64,000 nucleotides of DNA from Kryptolebias marmoratus (GCF_001649575.2 NC_051445.1:29765920-29829919); one strand, 5' to 3'. Counted from the first letter of the stretch, positions 1 to 11,630 are shown. Translations and numbers: made by a program. Notes: a model not told the origin generated them from the sequence alone.

Positions 1-406
1 TGTTGAGAGTGTCATCTCCTCTGCCATCATCTGTTGGGGCAGCAGCATCAGAGCCAGGGACTTAAAAAGGCTCAACAACCTGATAAAGAAAGCTGGTTCT
101 GTTCTGGGGATGACTGTGGAACCTCTGGAGATGATGATGCAAAGAAGGATTTTGCATAAAATCAAGAAAATCATGGACAACCCTGACCATCCTCTTCATG
201 AGACCATCATCGGAAAACAGAGTCTCTTTAGTCAAAGGCTTCTTCAGATTAGCTGTAAAACGGACCGCTACAGGAGATCTTTCCTGCCTACAGCCATCAC
301 CATCTATAATAACTCCTTGATTTAAATGAGCTACATCAACATTTAATTTCCCTTTGGGATTAATAAAGTATTTTTGAATTGAATTTGAATTTGAATTGAA
401 TTGAAT
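1..406 (+). mobile_element. 3' end of a CR1/Rex1-like LINE
   Basis: The first 320 bases read in one open frame resembling the C-terminal tail of CR1/Rex1-type reverse transcriptases: a stretch like ESVISSAIICWGSS, then LIKKAGSVLG, MDNPDHPLHETI and a DRYRRSFLPTAI block. After the stop (about 325) comes a short 3' UTR and a tail of repeated TTGAA/TTTGAA units at about 376-406, as expected for a LINE ending in a short tandem repeat. The 5' part lies outside the window. It sits beyond the 3' end of sim1 and has no functional link to it. CR1/Rex1 versus L2 assignment is from memory of the families. Confidence 0.75.
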
Positions 407-2241
407 TAAGCATTGAGATGTTTACTATTTTTTTAGGAATAAAATATTGGTTTATAAAATTTGCTAATTATTTTGCACAATGTCTTAACTTTGTCAAAAT
501 TTGGGTTGCCGGTAATTTGAATTTATTCATGCATGACTGGTATTGAAATTGGCAGCTGATTTTTTTAATGGGAAATATTTAAAGCAATATGATGCTAGTT
601 TTGGAAATTTGATCATTGTATTACCTCTCAATCCACCGGTGAGGTTTGAAAAAACCCACCCTGTCATCCTCTGCTAAAAACAAAACCTGAAACAAATATA
701 CATCTTTACATAAACCTCCTTGCTTTAGTGCAAAATGTTGCAAAGCTAAGGAAAAAGAAACAGAACCAATAAACTGCACAGGTCAGACAAGTGGAGGACA
801 GACAGCTCTGTCCAGCTTTTCTTTTTCCCATCATACTAGCTGTTCTTCAATTTACACAGATCTGCTTAAACATTCCAATCTACAGGTTTCTTTTTAACTC
901 TGGGCCCGTTGGGTATGATGAGCTCAGGTCTAAGGTATTGAATGTTAATTATCTTATACTTTAGACTGGTGGTTCCCAAACCTTTCAGGCTCTAAACCAC
1001 AAAATAATAGCATCGGATCTGCAAACCCTGCTGGTTGAAGTGAACAAACATTGCTAATAAGCCAAAAATACAAGGATATGACAACTATTAAAATACAACT
1101 GTAATTTTATGCATTTATGATTGCTGTGTTTTATGTTTTGTAATAGATGTGGCAAAAATGTGCTGTTAGCAAATGTCTTTAAATTTTATCTGATTTCTGG
1201 AAATTATCTCAAGACTCCTCACTTGTTGTTTTAAGACCACAGTGGGGTCCTGATCCAAACTTTGGTAACCACTGATTTAGGCTATCAAAAAGTGCATATT
1301 AACCAGAAGGCAAAGCAACATTATTTTGATTTTTTTTTCCCTCAATTTTATAGCTTAAATTTGATGCTTTATTTAATGTTAAAACAATACCAGAGTCCAC
1401 ACTTCAGTTTTAGAGGCATTAAGAAGTGGTTTTAGGCAACATAGAAGTGACGATTACTCTTTTTTTTTAAACACAACTTACTAGACTGACTCTTGTCATT
1501 GTTCTTAGAACAAACATTTCTCTTCAAATATTTTTAACTGTATCTTGTCATTTGTCATTTTAACTATGATATTTTTTAAACCGACGTTGCTGCTAATTTA
1601 AACAAATAAACTAGACAGTAAGTACACTTTGCAGTCAGACTGACAGGCTTGCACCGGGACCTAGGAGAAATTTAGAGGCTTTGCTGGAAATGGATGAGGT
1701 GGACTAATCAGAATCAGGGTGTATTACAGCACATTCAGGTTTGGATTTAAATCCTATATTCATTTACAGTTTTGTTATATATACAAACATATTTCTATGG
1801 TCCTGGTTTCTCAATTGTTACACATAACTGTCAGGCCACTGTTACATGACATTCATTAAGACTGTGGGTGCCTGTTAAGCAACAGTCTCAACTCCACCAA
1901 AAATTGTAATTTTGTTGCACAAATGTCACAGGACTTAAGTAACAAAAATTGCAAACTCCTCAAGAATTTTGACCAAAATTCTGCTGGGAGATTGTGAGAC
2001 ATTCAAGCAACACGCACAAACATGTCATAAGTACAAATTCAGTATGACTGTAACTGAAAATTAGTGCATTTTTTGCATTTCTGCTGTTGTGACTCCAACT
2101 GTTGCAGCCCAGTGAGGCTAAATAAAATATTGATAAAAATTTTCTAGTATGATGGAAAATCCACGCATCAAGATGCAGACTGAAAATGGCTTACTTTGTG
2201 TTATGGGGCCTGTAGGCCACCATTAGCCAGTCAAATAGGTG
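407..2241. other. 3' flank and probable 3' UTR of sim1; no gene seen
   Basis: AT-rich sequence directly downstream of the sim1 stop codon (minus strand). No convincing reading frame. A 3' UTR is expected here; the minus-strand poly(A) signal AATAAA occurs at about 1368-1373 (TTTATT on plus), which would give a 3' UTR of roughly 0.87 kb. Which signal is used cannot be decided from sequence. The stretch 960-1270 has the look of an old degenerate repeat but I could not classify it. Confidence 0.4.
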
Positions 2242-2951
2242 TTAGCTGCTGTTGGTAATAATCACTGAGGGATTTTTATGTCCGGGGTTCTGATCCGCTG
2301 ATACACGAAAGTGATCGTAGTGAGTGTGGCCAGAGCTGGCAGAGGTGCAGTAGCCACGGAGGTTCTCTGGGTCATAAAGGTGCTCCAGAGCATAGCCTGT
2401 TAGGGAGTATGCTGAATGTTTGTCAAAGTAGGGCCGCGGGAGGCTGTGGGAGGGGTAGAGGGCAGGGGCTCGGGTTGGGGAAGCTAAATATGCTCCTGGC
2501 CGACCAAAGGGGGGGTGAAACTGCAAAGAAAGGGGAGTCAGGTCTGTCTGGAGGTAGTCTTTGGGCTTGTGAAGACGCTCAGAGTCAGGACTGCTGACCC
2601 TTGATAGGGCTGCAGGGCTGGGGGTGGGGCTGATTACCTCACTAAAACCTTGACACACCACAGTTTGTAATGGCAGGGGCACCTGAGTACACTCTGGAGT
2701 GAAGCATGGAGCTGGGCCTTTGGGAAGTTCATTGGTCAGTCCTACTGGGACATTCTCGGGGCCCTTACGTAACTGCAGACGTCTTTCCTCATCCTTGATC
2801 ATCTGCTGTGTGGCTCGAATCAATGTCTCGATCTTACTGGGTTCCTCCGGACTGCAGGGGTAGCAGTCAGCTTGATATCGATCTCCTGAGTCACTGGCAG
2901 ATCCTCCATCTGTGGAGCTGACTATGCTGTCCTCATCCCAGTGGCCTCGAC
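2242..2951 (-). CDS. sim1: sim1 exon 11, C-terminal domain and stop
   Basis: 710 nt after an acceptor CCCTCAG; two bases complete the glycine split from exon 10, then 235 residues and stop TAA at 2242-2244. It begins RGHWDEDSIVSS, a hallmark join of SIM1, and continues with SKIETLIRATQQMIKDEE, a Ser/Pro-rich middle (SPTPSPAALSRVSSPDSERL), KDYLQTDLTP, then YFDKHSAYSLTGYALEHLYD and the conserved C-terminus SVIITNSS. This is the distal part of the Single-minded C-terminal region, which governs transcriptional output in the family. The middle is less conserved than the two ends, as is usual. No internal stop or frameshift. Confidence 0.96.
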
Positions 2952-3109
2952 CTGAGGGATGAAAAACAGTGAAAACACTCAGAACATCAACTGGACCCAG
3001 TATTACAGACAGATGCAACACAAGCCTGTTTCACTTAAAACTTATGTGAAATGGTGACAAAAACAAACATCTCTTTGAGCTGCCTCTGGATATTTTTTAT
3101 TATTTTTGC

Positions 3110-3480
3110 ATGTGTCTCTGTGTGCCTGAGTGATTGTCTGACTGTTAGCAAAATATCTCATGAACCACTGCACAGATTTGACTAAAATTCTCAAAAAGTA
3201 GTGATTTGATATACATCTACAACTGAATAAAATTTGCAAAAAATGGCTATAACTCTATTTTACAGATATTGACTTAAAACTTGGTGTGGTAGCAGCTGAC
3301 AATGATATACAACACAAACTCTGAGTGTTAAAAAATTGTGTGATATCGCAATATTGTATGAGATATAATAATGTTATTTTCAACATTTGACCAAAACTGC
3401 TATAATTCCATCATTTCTCAACATAAGAGGATTTTAGTCTAAAACTCTGGCATGAAAGGTGATGGGTGATATGCATTTCT
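3110..3480 (+). repeat. Dispersed repeat R1, copy 1 (unclassified)
   Basis: Shares colinear blocks with 6925-7312: GTTAGCAAAATATNTCATGAACCACT, a GATNTACATCTACAA block, CAATATTG.ATGAGAT, TTTGACCAAAAC.GCTA, and AAAACTCTG.CATGAAAGGTG. It lies in the intron between exons 11 and 10. No terminal repeats, tail or coding capacity seen. A third, partial copy lies on the minus strand at about 28730-28850. Confidence 0.7.
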
Positions 3481-4330
3481 TTAAGGAATGATAGGCGTTT
3501 AATTTACCAATTAAGCCAGCCATCTCCTCTGACAATATATGTGTTTATGCAGAACACTACACATAAAACATGTCAGATATGTCATATTCTAAATCCTGTG
3601 GTTGGCTGGTCATACAGACCATCTGTCATCACTACATCACACCCTCACCCCACAATATCAGCTGACTCTCCTTTAGGTTCTTGCACTACCTTCCCTGGTG
3701 GCTTAGAAACACAAGGGATGAGAAGTGATTTTCATATATTTGGAGTTCTGTTAAACTGGGTAAATTAAAATAATTACTGTAATAGTTACACCTGTTTTTG
3801 TTGGTTTTGTTTTATTTTGTTACATCAGCACCTGGTAGTGACCCACCAAGTTGTTTCCTAATGGTACTTTTCTAGGTGGGGTGCTTTCTAAAGCAATACC
3901 TACTGCCCCCCAAAGAATGGGAAAAACAACTTGGAGCATCTCAGCATCTGTTTCTGCCATCATATTTTAGTCTGAAAGGATTGTAAAGTAAAAACTATGG
4001 TCACAAATGAGCTCAGTTTACTGTCAGAAAACATGCTGCTCTCTCCACATTGATCCACTGGACTGGTGAAAATGAATCAACATAAATATCCCTGAAGAAA
4101 GAAAGGGGGGGAAAAAAGTATCTATTTGCGATTCCTTTAAGCCACAGCACCTAGATTTATTCCCAAAACTACTCCAGCACATGGCTGCTCTGCCAGTCTA
4201 ATCGCATCATGTGCATCTGTGAATCTGAGAATCTGGTTAATCTTCACATCTTTGGTGTGTAGTTTCCAGCCGTGTAAAAGGTTTGGTAAATGCAGATAAT
4301 CTGTGCAGGAAATGTTGCGTAGATTCTCAC
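3481..4330. other. Intron 10 remainder; no gene seen
   Basis: AT-rich intronic sequence between the R1 repeat and exon 10. Open frames here are short, lack family resemblance and are most likely chance. No further repeat structure recognised. Confidence 0.5.
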
Positions 4331-4730
4331 CATGGTAGTTGTGGATGGCTGTAATGTGTGGCATGCTGCCATTATAACCTTCATTGTTCTCCAGGCAACT
4401 TTTGGTCAGGGGTACAAGGGTCCGGGCAGCACCCCACCAAGTATCCCTGCTGGGTGGAGGAGCTCCGAGGAAGTATCTGCCTGCATCACATTGAGCCCGA
4501 TCACAGCTCTGACCCTGACTGTGAGTGTGGACGTCACTGTTGGTATGATGCTGCTGCTCATCAGACAGGCTGTAGCAGAGACCTCGAGGATCGGAGAACT
4601 GCCTGTAGCTGTAGGAAGCATCCAGGACATCGCTGTGCTCCAGCTGAGGGGAGGCAGAGTCAGTAAGGGGACTGCTGCCCCAGGGGCTGTCCTGGTCAGA
4701 TTCTGATCGATCTGTGTGGAAGCTAGAATA
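4331..4730 (-). CDS. sim1: sim1 exon 10, C-terminal domain (first part)
   Basis: 400 nt between acceptor CTGCTGCAG and donor GTGAGA, starting in phase 0 with YSSFHTDRSESDQDSPWG and ending with one base of a split glycine codon. The order YSSFHTxRSESDxDSxWG, SPLTDSASPQL, YRQFSD, GRYFLGAPPPSRDTWWG, PLTKSCLENNEGYNGSMPHI matches the proximal C-terminal domain of SIM1. A His/Gln-rich insert (EQQHHTNSDVHTHSQGQ) lies where the family is variable. Open frames on the opposite strand here (4332-4706) are shadows. Confidence 0.95.
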
Positions 4731-4929
4731 CTGCAGCAGGGAGGAAGAAGAAAACAAACAACATAATGAAAGATAAAAATAAATCAGACCAAAATGTAGA
4801 GCAATGGCATTTTAATCAAATGTAGCTATAAACCAAACAAAAATAACCAACAAAAAGATGTTTATGCTGATAATGATGATACAGTTGTGGCTTCAGCACC
4901 ATCAGCATCATCAGCACAAACAGTTTATT

Positions 4930-4965
4930 ATATATGTATATATATATATATATTTTTTTTTTTTG
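4930..4965. repeat. (TA)n plus T-run microsatellite
   Basis: Short alternating TA run followed by about 14 T, in intron 9. Low-complexity only. Confidence 0.85.
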
Positions 4966-5939
4966 CACATATACATTTGCATAAAAGTGTAGAGGTTTAA
5001 TAATAGCTATTTAGTGTTATGTCATTTTTGAGAAAGGCTTGTTGTATAAGCATGAAAAATGATATAAAGCAGGCCATGTTGGGCTAACATTTAGCCTTGC
5101 CTGGACAAAGACTTTTGCTCCTTTCTCAATAATTCATGCCCTATGACTGATGTCATGGCTGATAAGGTTCTAACTACTGATAACTATTTGATAGAACGTC
5201 ACTTCAAAAATGACCAGACTATCTCTTTAACAAAGAAACATACGAACAACTACTGTAGTACCCAATTGTTTGACTTGACAAAGCCTAAAACCTTACTAAG
5301 GGAAAAAAGCTCTGCTTTGAAGACAGCAAAGTACTACTGTTAGTAAAAACTTAAAACTTTTATAAACAAAGGCTGACAAGGCAACAACAGAAAACAAACT
5401 AAACAGACCAAAGAACAACAACAAAAGCAATGGAGAACCAGGCATAAAGCAGAGAGTAAACAGTAGGGCTCAACAAGTGAAATGAGAAACCAAGGACTAT
5501 ATAACAGGAACGAGTGAGTCCTGGAAGAAGAAACAGGTGAGCTGCTGAGAAAAACAGGAGCTGGCAGAAACAATGGCAGTGATGCAAAAAGCAAAACCAA
5601 GAAAAAAAAAAAAGAAAATATATCAACCACAGGTAAAACAACAAAGAGAAATGTGACTAACAAAAGAACTATAAATAAGAAAACAAAAACTAATACAAAA
5701 CTCCAACATCATGACAGCTGGAAATAGAAACAAAAAGGCAACTGCTGGATTCTCAATAAGTAACCAAAGCATACTACTACTAAACATACTACTACTAACA
5801 TTTTTATTAAAAATAATAATATTATAATTTATATTATTATAATAAAAAGTTTAAGAGTGAATAAATCAAAATGTTTTTTCCACTAATGAAAGTTTTCTTT
5901 CAGGAAAGCAGAAAGTACACACAGAACAAACAGCTTTTC

Positions 5940-5940
<1 letters not shown>

Positions 5941-6003
<63 letters not shown>

Positions 6004-6054
6004 GTTGTTGTTGTTGTTGTTGTTATACCTGAACCTGACAGTCTGTGTGTGTGA

Positions 6055-6087
<33 letters not shown>

Positions 6088-6114
6088 GTTGTTGTTGTTG
6101 TTGTTGTTGTTGTT
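5941..6114. repeat. Duplicated compound (TTA)n(TTG)n microsatellite
   Basis: A (TTA)n run of about 20 copies passes into (TTG)n (about 6002-6023), then about 30 bp of unique sequence, then a second (TTA)n-(TTG)n compound (about 6055-6114). It lies in intron 9 of sim1. Minus-strand translation gives poly-asparagine frames, which are artefacts. Confidence 0.95.
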
Positions 6115-6518
6115 ATTTCTATTAATATTTATAGCTAAATGTATTTGTGATAGACTATGAACACAGTGATGTGATGAGCTTTCTGGAAAAAGGCAAACCA
6201 CCTGAACTGATTTTTTTTTCAGTCAGAAACTGGTAACAGTGCTACTGTGACATGTTCTTTATACCAGAAGATTTTTACACAATATAGCTGATTTTAAAAA
6301 AATCAACAAATAAACCAAAAAAATCCTGCCTCAGTGAAGGTGTTGTGACTCCTGTTTATTTGATGTGAGACGAAACATTTAGGAAGCTTCGACTTGTTCT
6401 TTTAATATAATGCTGGTAGTTTATTTGCCTTCATGATTAAACTCCAGCTTCCTGAATATAGAGCTGGTCTAGATTAAACATCAACACTCCGTGTTGCCTG
6501 ATTTGATTGGACTCTTAC

Positions 6519-6678
6519 TTGTGTATATGGTGAGAGTCTAGCTTTGGTTTTGGGCCGGGCCACTCTGCTCTTGGGGGTTTTGCAGGAGTCATGAAGGCTG
6601 CTGCCGCTGCAATAGGAGAAAGAGGCCTTGGATGTGGCCTGATCAAGAGATAGCTGGAGGCCCTTATATTCTGTTTCC
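6519..6678 (-). CDS. sim1: sim1 exon 9 (post-PAC and putative nuclear localisation segment)
   Basis: 160 nt between acceptor TTTTCAG and donor GTAAGA. One base completes Thr from exon 8, then 53 codons beginning ETEYKGLQLSLDQ, the conserved block just after the PAC motif in SIM proteins. The exon ends in a basic stretch, KTPKSRVARPKTKARLSPYTQ, aligned with the segment of SIM1 known to carry the nuclear localisation signal. Ends in phase 0, matching exon 10. No damage seen. Intron 9 (1788 bp) holds the compound microsatellite. Confidence 0.95.
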
Positions 6679-6924
6679 CTGAAAACACAAGAAAACACAA
6701 GAATAAATGTTCTGATTTATGAAAAGATTTTGAAAAGATCCCAGTACCATTTGCTGTGACTGTAGCTGAGAGCGTATGTGTTAGTGACAAGTAGTGCTAT
6801 GCACTGTGCAAGATCTTTGCTTAAAACTTTAGGTTTAACTGTTGGAGTTAGCCATATATTCTGAGCTTTAACAAATTGCACAAAATATTGATTTAAAATT
6901 CTGACATTAACTTTTTGGAATCAA

Positions 6925-7312
6925 CTATGTCTGTCTGTTAGCAAAATATGTCATGAACCACTAGATGGATTTTAATGAAACTCGCAGAAATTAATTTTTG
7001 GATGTACATCTACAATTGATTACTTAATAAATCCAGTTTGAGATGGGTGCCACAACTAGTCAACATTACCTACACAAAAAAGCCATAAATGAGCACATTT
7101 AACAGATATCGAGTTAGATTATAATGTGGAAATAGATGATAGTCCTCCTCAACACAATCTCTGAGCACTGACAGCTTGCAATATTGCATGAGATTGAAAA
7201 CAACAAGATTTTCAAAGTTTGACCAAAACCGCTACAACTATATAAATTCTCTTTAAAAGTTGATCTTAGGATAAAACTCTGACATGAAAGGTGGAGGGCA
7301 ATATGCATTATT
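6925..7312 (+). repeat. Dispersed repeat R1, copy 2 (unclassified)
   Basis: Colinear with 3110-3480 in the same orientation, diverged by substitutions and small indels. Carries an extra block near 7040-7090 (AGTCAACATTACC and flanks) absent from copy 1. Non-coding. Lies in intron 8. Confidence 0.7.
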
Positions 7313-7359
7313 AATTATAGCCTGATAACGATGGGGCTGAGAGAACAGCATGAGGTATG

Positions 7360-7361
<2 letters not shown>

Positions 7362-7396
<35 letters not shown>

Positions 7397-7450
7397 TGTG
7401 TGTGTGTTTGTGTGTTGGAGTGTGTGTTTGTGTGTGTGTGTGTGTGTGTA
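7362..7450. repeat. (TG)n microsatellite
   Basis: About 88 bp of nearly pure TG with occasional TTTG interruptions, in intron 8. Confidence 0.95.
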
Positions 7451-7499
7451 GGGTATACATTTGCAATCCTGCCTATCACCAATTATACTGTTTTGGCTC

Positions 7500-7760
7500 A
7501 CTGAAGAGGCATTGTAATTCTAACNGTGATTGCTGAGAGTGGCTGGGATGTGCCAAGAGGGCTGCAACGGCTGTTGGGATGCTTGTTTTACCAGAAGGAT
7601 TGCAACAAGGCCCTCAACAAACACTCGACAGACGAAAAGCTGTCCTGTCAAACATACAGGGAGATTAAAGGCTGTGTCTGCCTAAATCAGGCCCACAGGA
7701 GAAGCTTGGATGTCTCACTACAGGGAAATGAGAATGGATTTCTCGCTTAAGTGTTCTAAC
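7500..7760 (+). other. GC-richer single-copy intronic segment with a 74-codon open frame
   Basis: About 250 bp noticeably richer in G/C than its surroundings, containing one unresolved base (7525) and a plus-strand open frame at 7526-7750. The frame has several Cys residues (LGCLFYQKDCNK, KLSCQTYREIKGCVCLNQ) but I recognise no family, and no splice sites or promoter tie it to a gene. It may be a conserved intronic element, an exapted fragment, or chance. Confidence 0.25.
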
Positions 7761-8136
7761 CATAAAAAATAAATCTCGTTTGAGGCAACAAAAAACCTGG
7801 ACAGGATTTAGGTCCTACATGTGCATCGTCTCTCTGTGTTTCAAACTTTCTCCACACAAACACTAATTTGTATACAAGCAAACCTGTTACATCAGACCTG
7901 ATCACTTTCATTTGAAAAATCCTAACACAAAGTGAAAAAAAAGATAAAAAACAAAAAAGAAAAGCCTCTAAAAAATATACAGACAGACAGACAGACCATG
8001 TCTCTTGCTATTATAACTGTGCGTTGAAATGAAAATCAAAATTCATCTGTAGGTCACTCTGAATAACCTTTAAAAGTGACAACATTCAGATTTTTCTGTC
8101 ATTATTAATTTATTTATAATAGAATATATTCTGTAG
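7761..8136. other. Intronic stretch; no gene seen
   Basis: AT-rich intron 8 sequence with an A-rich patch and four copies of ACAG near 7978-7997. Nothing else recognised. Confidence 0.5.
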
Positions 8137-8300
8137 CATGGTTGTGCAATGGTCAGAGCTGTTGCTTAACAGCAAGAAAGTTGCAGCTTCACCCCCACCT
8201 AGGGCTTTTCTGTGTGGAGTTTGTATGTTTTTTCAATGCATACATGGCTTTTCTCTTTCTTGCAACCTGTCCAGAGTGTACCCCACCTCTCGCACTCTGC
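8137..8300 (+). mobile_element. tRNA-type SINE, partial copy
   Basis: Head GGTTGTGCAATGGTCAGAGC resembles the tRNA-like head (GTGGTTAG-type A box) of the SINE seen at 63195-63540. It is followed by the family body GTGGAGTTTGTATGTTTTTTC and a GCAACCTGTCCAGAGTGTACC segment. The middle is deleted relative to the 331-bp copy at 61805-62135, and the 3' end is replaced by L2 LINE sequence. Confidence 0.65.
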
Positions 8301-10690
8301 TGATGAAGTTTTTCAAAAATGTCTCAAATTGTATGGCTACGGAACTTCTACAGATTGTAAATATGTCTCTGCTCTCAGGTGTTTTCCCACAGGCCCTAAA
8401 AACGGCCATCATTAGGTCACTCTTAAAAAAAACAACCCTGATGCCTCACTATTAAGTAACTACAGGCCTATATCAAACCTTCCCTTTTCGAGTAAAATCA
8501 TTGAAAAAGCTGTCTTCTTACAACTTCATCACTCCTTGACATTGAACAACTGTTTTGATGTCTTTCAGTCTGGTTTTTGACCACATCATAGCAATGAGAC
8601 CATTCTTGTTAAAATCTGCAACAACATTCGGATGAATACAGATGACAGTAAGATTACAGTCCTACTATTACTGGATCTCAGCGCTGCATTCGATATGGTT
8701 GACCATATCATATTACTAGACATGATAGACATGAGCTGGAGAAATGGGTGGGACTCTCTGGCACGGTGCTAAATTGGTTTGAGTTCTATTTAAAAGACAG
8801 GGACTTTTTTGTGTCTATAGGTGACCACAAATCTGAGCAAACAAAATGACCTGCGGGGTTCCCCAAGGCTTCATTCTGGGCCCCCTGCTGTTCAATATCT
8901 ACATGCTCCCACTGGCTAAGATAATAATGAACAATAAAATATGTTATCATAATTATGCGGATGACACGCAAATTTATATAACCATATCACCAGGAGAACA
9001 TAGTCCAATTGAAGCGCTGACCAGATGTATTGACTAAATAAATGACTGGATGTGCCAAATTTTCTTCAGTTAAACAAAGACAAAACTGAAACAACAGTTT
9101 TTGGAGCCAAGGATGAAAGACTAAAAGTTGGCACTCTGCTTCAATCAGTGATGCTAGAAACTGGTAACCAAGTCAGAAATCTGAGAGTAGTTATGGACTC
9201 AGACCTGAATTTTAACAGCCACACAAAAATAGTTCTGAAGTCAGCCTATTATCACTTAAAGAATATATCGAGGATCAAAGAACTAATGTCTCAGCAGGAC
9301 TTAGAAAAACTTATCCATGCATTTATTTTTAGTAGATTAAACTACTGTAATGCTGTGCTCACAGGTCTCGCCAAAAAGTCGATCAGGCAGCTGCAATTCA
9401 TTTAGAATGCTGCTACTCGAGTCCTCACAAGGACCAAGAAAAGGGATCATATAACCCCAGTTCTTAGATCTCTGCACTGGCTACCCGTCTGTCAAAGAAT
9501 TTATTTTAAAATACTATTATTTGTGAGGATTTGGATTTTTTGTGTTTTCGGTTTTGTTTTCTTTGTTATTTTGTTGTGGTCTTGGTTTTTGTTTCAGTTT
9601 GGTTTTTCCAGTTTGTGTTGTTGTCAGCATTCACTCTTCTCCTGTTGTCACTCACTCGGTCTCCTGCCACGCCCACCTTCACCTGCCGGTAATTGCTACT
9701 CATTCCACCTGTTTCCACTTCTCCTAATTATTCCCAGGGTTTAAATACCCGGTCATCACTTCCACACCCTGTCGGTTCATTGTTTGTTGTTTGTCATTTG
9801 TTGGTCGTTGCTGTTCTCCGTGCCTTGGTCCCTTGTTGTCTAACCCTGCCGTGCTTTTTGGGTTTTGTTCTGTTTTTGTTGCTGCCACGTCAGCTTTTGT
9901 TTTGTTTATTTTTCTTTATTTAATAATTCAGTTTAATTACTTCACAATGAGTCTGCGCTCAGGGTTCGTCTCCGTCACCACCGTTCCTGATATTATTGGT
10001 TTACAAAGCACTGAACAGTTTAGGACCAAAATACATTTCTGATATGCTGGTCTGCTATGAACCTCCCAGAGCCCTCCGGTCATTAGGGACTGGCCTGCTT
10101 TCTGTTCCCAGGTTCAGAACTAATCATGGAGAGGCAGCTTTCAGCTTTTATGCTACTAAAATGTGGAACAAACTCCCTGTAAGCTGCAGGTCTGCTGAAA
10201 CTCTTAGCTGTTTTAAATCAAATCTGAAGACTTTTCTATTTGCTGCTGTCTTTCCTTAAAGCTGATTATCACTGCTCTTATCTGTTATTTCATTTTATTT
10301 ACTTTTTTATTTACTGTTTTATCTTGTTTCTATTAAAATGTATCTGTTAGCTGGCTTTTGGTACTCTTAGTTAGCCTAACAGTACCTTTATTTTACTTAT
10401 CTTAGTTTTTACCACTTAGACCTTTTATTAAACTATTAAAATGTTTTTAACTCTTAGCTGGCCATCGGTACCCTTAGTTAGCCTTTGGTATCTATAGTTC
10501 AGCTTTTATCACGTCTCATTAACTGAGGTTTTTTTAAATCCTAGTCATTATATTCTAGTTTGGTTTTACTAAGTTTATTTTTATTTTTAGATTATTTTTA
10601 GTATGACTTGGTTTAGATAAGTTTTACTCTGTATTTTTATGTAACTTTAAATTGGGTGTGTGTTTTCACGGCTTCTGTTCGGCGTTTTTT
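8300..10690 (+). pseudogene. L2-type LINE reverse transcriptase remnant (split by solo LTR)
   Basis: Broken but collinear L2-like ORF2. Near 8340-8460 a segment like LSGVFPQALKTAIIRSLLKK; then, with stops and shifts, a region matching QSGFRPHHS...LDLSAAFDTVDH (8570-8710), the motif [20 protein letters not shown] (8850-8920), the catalytic YADDTQIYI (8953-8985), QLNKDKTE (9065), and the C-terminal SAYYHLKNISRIKELMSQQDLEKLIHAFI block. At 9521 it is cut by a solo LTR and resumes at 9993 with VYKALNSLGPKYISDM and ends at 10259 (ETLSCFKSNLKTFLFAAVF). A 3' UTR continues to the assembly gap. At least four stops or shifts make it dead. Confidence 0.85.
9522..9992 (+). mobile_element. Solo LTR, family S1, copy 1
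   Basis: 471-bp insertion exactly inside the L2 frame, flanked by a direct repeat TTATT (9517-9521 and 9993-9997). It shares the family blocks of copies at 13160-13573 and 34818-35253: CTGCCACGCCCA, CACCTG, TTTAAATACCCGGTCAT (TATA-like start region), GCTGCCACGTCAGC, a polyadenylation-type TTTAATAATT region, and GAGTCTGCGCTCAGGGTTCG near the end. Expected TG...CA ends are TGTGAGG...CTGATA here, so the end is mutated. No internal retroviral genes. Confidence 0.8.
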
Positions 10691-10699
10691 TTTTTTTTT

Positions 10700-11105
10700 N
10701 NNNNNNNNNNNNNNNNNNNNNNNNNNNNNNNNNNNNNNNNNNNNNNNNNNNNNNNNNNNNNNNNNNNNNNNNNNNNNNNNNNNNNNNNNNNNNNNNNNNN
10801 NNNNNNNNNNNNNNNNNNNNNNNNNNNNNNNNNNNNNNNNNNNNNNNNNNNNNNNNNNNNNNNNNNNNNNNNNNNNNNNNNNNNNNNNNNNNNNNNNNNN
10901 NNNNNNNNNNNNNNNNNNNNNNNNNNNNNNNNNNNNNNNNNNNNNNNNNNNNNNNNNNNNNNNNNNNNNNNNNNNNNNNNNNNNNNNNNNNNNNNNNNNN
11001 NNNNNNNNNNNNNNNNNNNNNNNNNNNNNNNNNNNNNNNNNNNNNNNNNNNNNNNNNNNNNNNNNNNNNNNNNNNNNNNNNNNNNNNNNNNNNNNNNNNN
11101 NNNNN
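10700..11105. other. Assembly gap (406 N)
   Basis: Unresolved bases directly after a poly-T run. Open frames crossing it are meaningless. Confidence 1.
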
Positions 11106-11465
11106 GCAAACTACTCCGAACTGGCTGATATTCCATCATCAAAGACAATGGCCTCTGGACTAAATGCAATTTCTGGACTCAGAATATGGAAAAGGTTAAA
11201 ATCTTGGAGAAGCTGCTCGTTTCGGAACAACAAATTTGACCTGAAATTTGGCTATTTGGATTCGAGAATGTACCAGCAAAGACTTCAAGGCAGACTCAAA
11301 ACAAAGTCAGCCATTTCCAAAACAACTCTGTTATTATCTACATTTGGCTTCCCGATTTGGCCTTGAAGGCCAAAGTCTTATCAATTCCCCCTGGAATGTA
11401 TGTCAACAGAAGCTCGTTGCCCTCTTGCCTGTGAACATCTGTTAACGTGATTCATGGACGTTTCT

Positions 11466-11502
<37 letters not shown>

Positions 11503-11630
11503 TGCATCACACTGCCTCATACTGTCTGGAAACACAAACACACATTCTCATACTCATACTCTGCTGTCGCACTCGATTCTGTCATCTCTCTCACTCCCCC
11601 CCTCCTCCTTCCCTCTTTCTCTATTCGGTA
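11106..11630. other. Unclassified sequence with (CA)n
   Basis: Sequence right of the gap. An open stretch at 11248-11445 has no recognised family. A (CA)n run lies at about 11470-11500 and a pyrimidine-rich tract at 11575-11625. It may be the body of an element whose other part is hidden in the gap. Confidence 0.35.

Noticed and set aside
4332..4706. 124-codon plus-strand frame
   Set aside because: It is antisense to sim1 exon 10, whose reading frame and splice sites are well supported.
5938..6201. Open frame of long asparagine runs on the minus strand
   Set aside because: It is the translation of a (TTA)n/(TTG)n microsatellite, with no coding signal outside the repeat.
10652..11366. Long open frames across the assembly gaps (also 20402-21081 and 50266-50916)
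   Set aside because: Runs of N translate as unknown residues; only the flanking parts can be judged.
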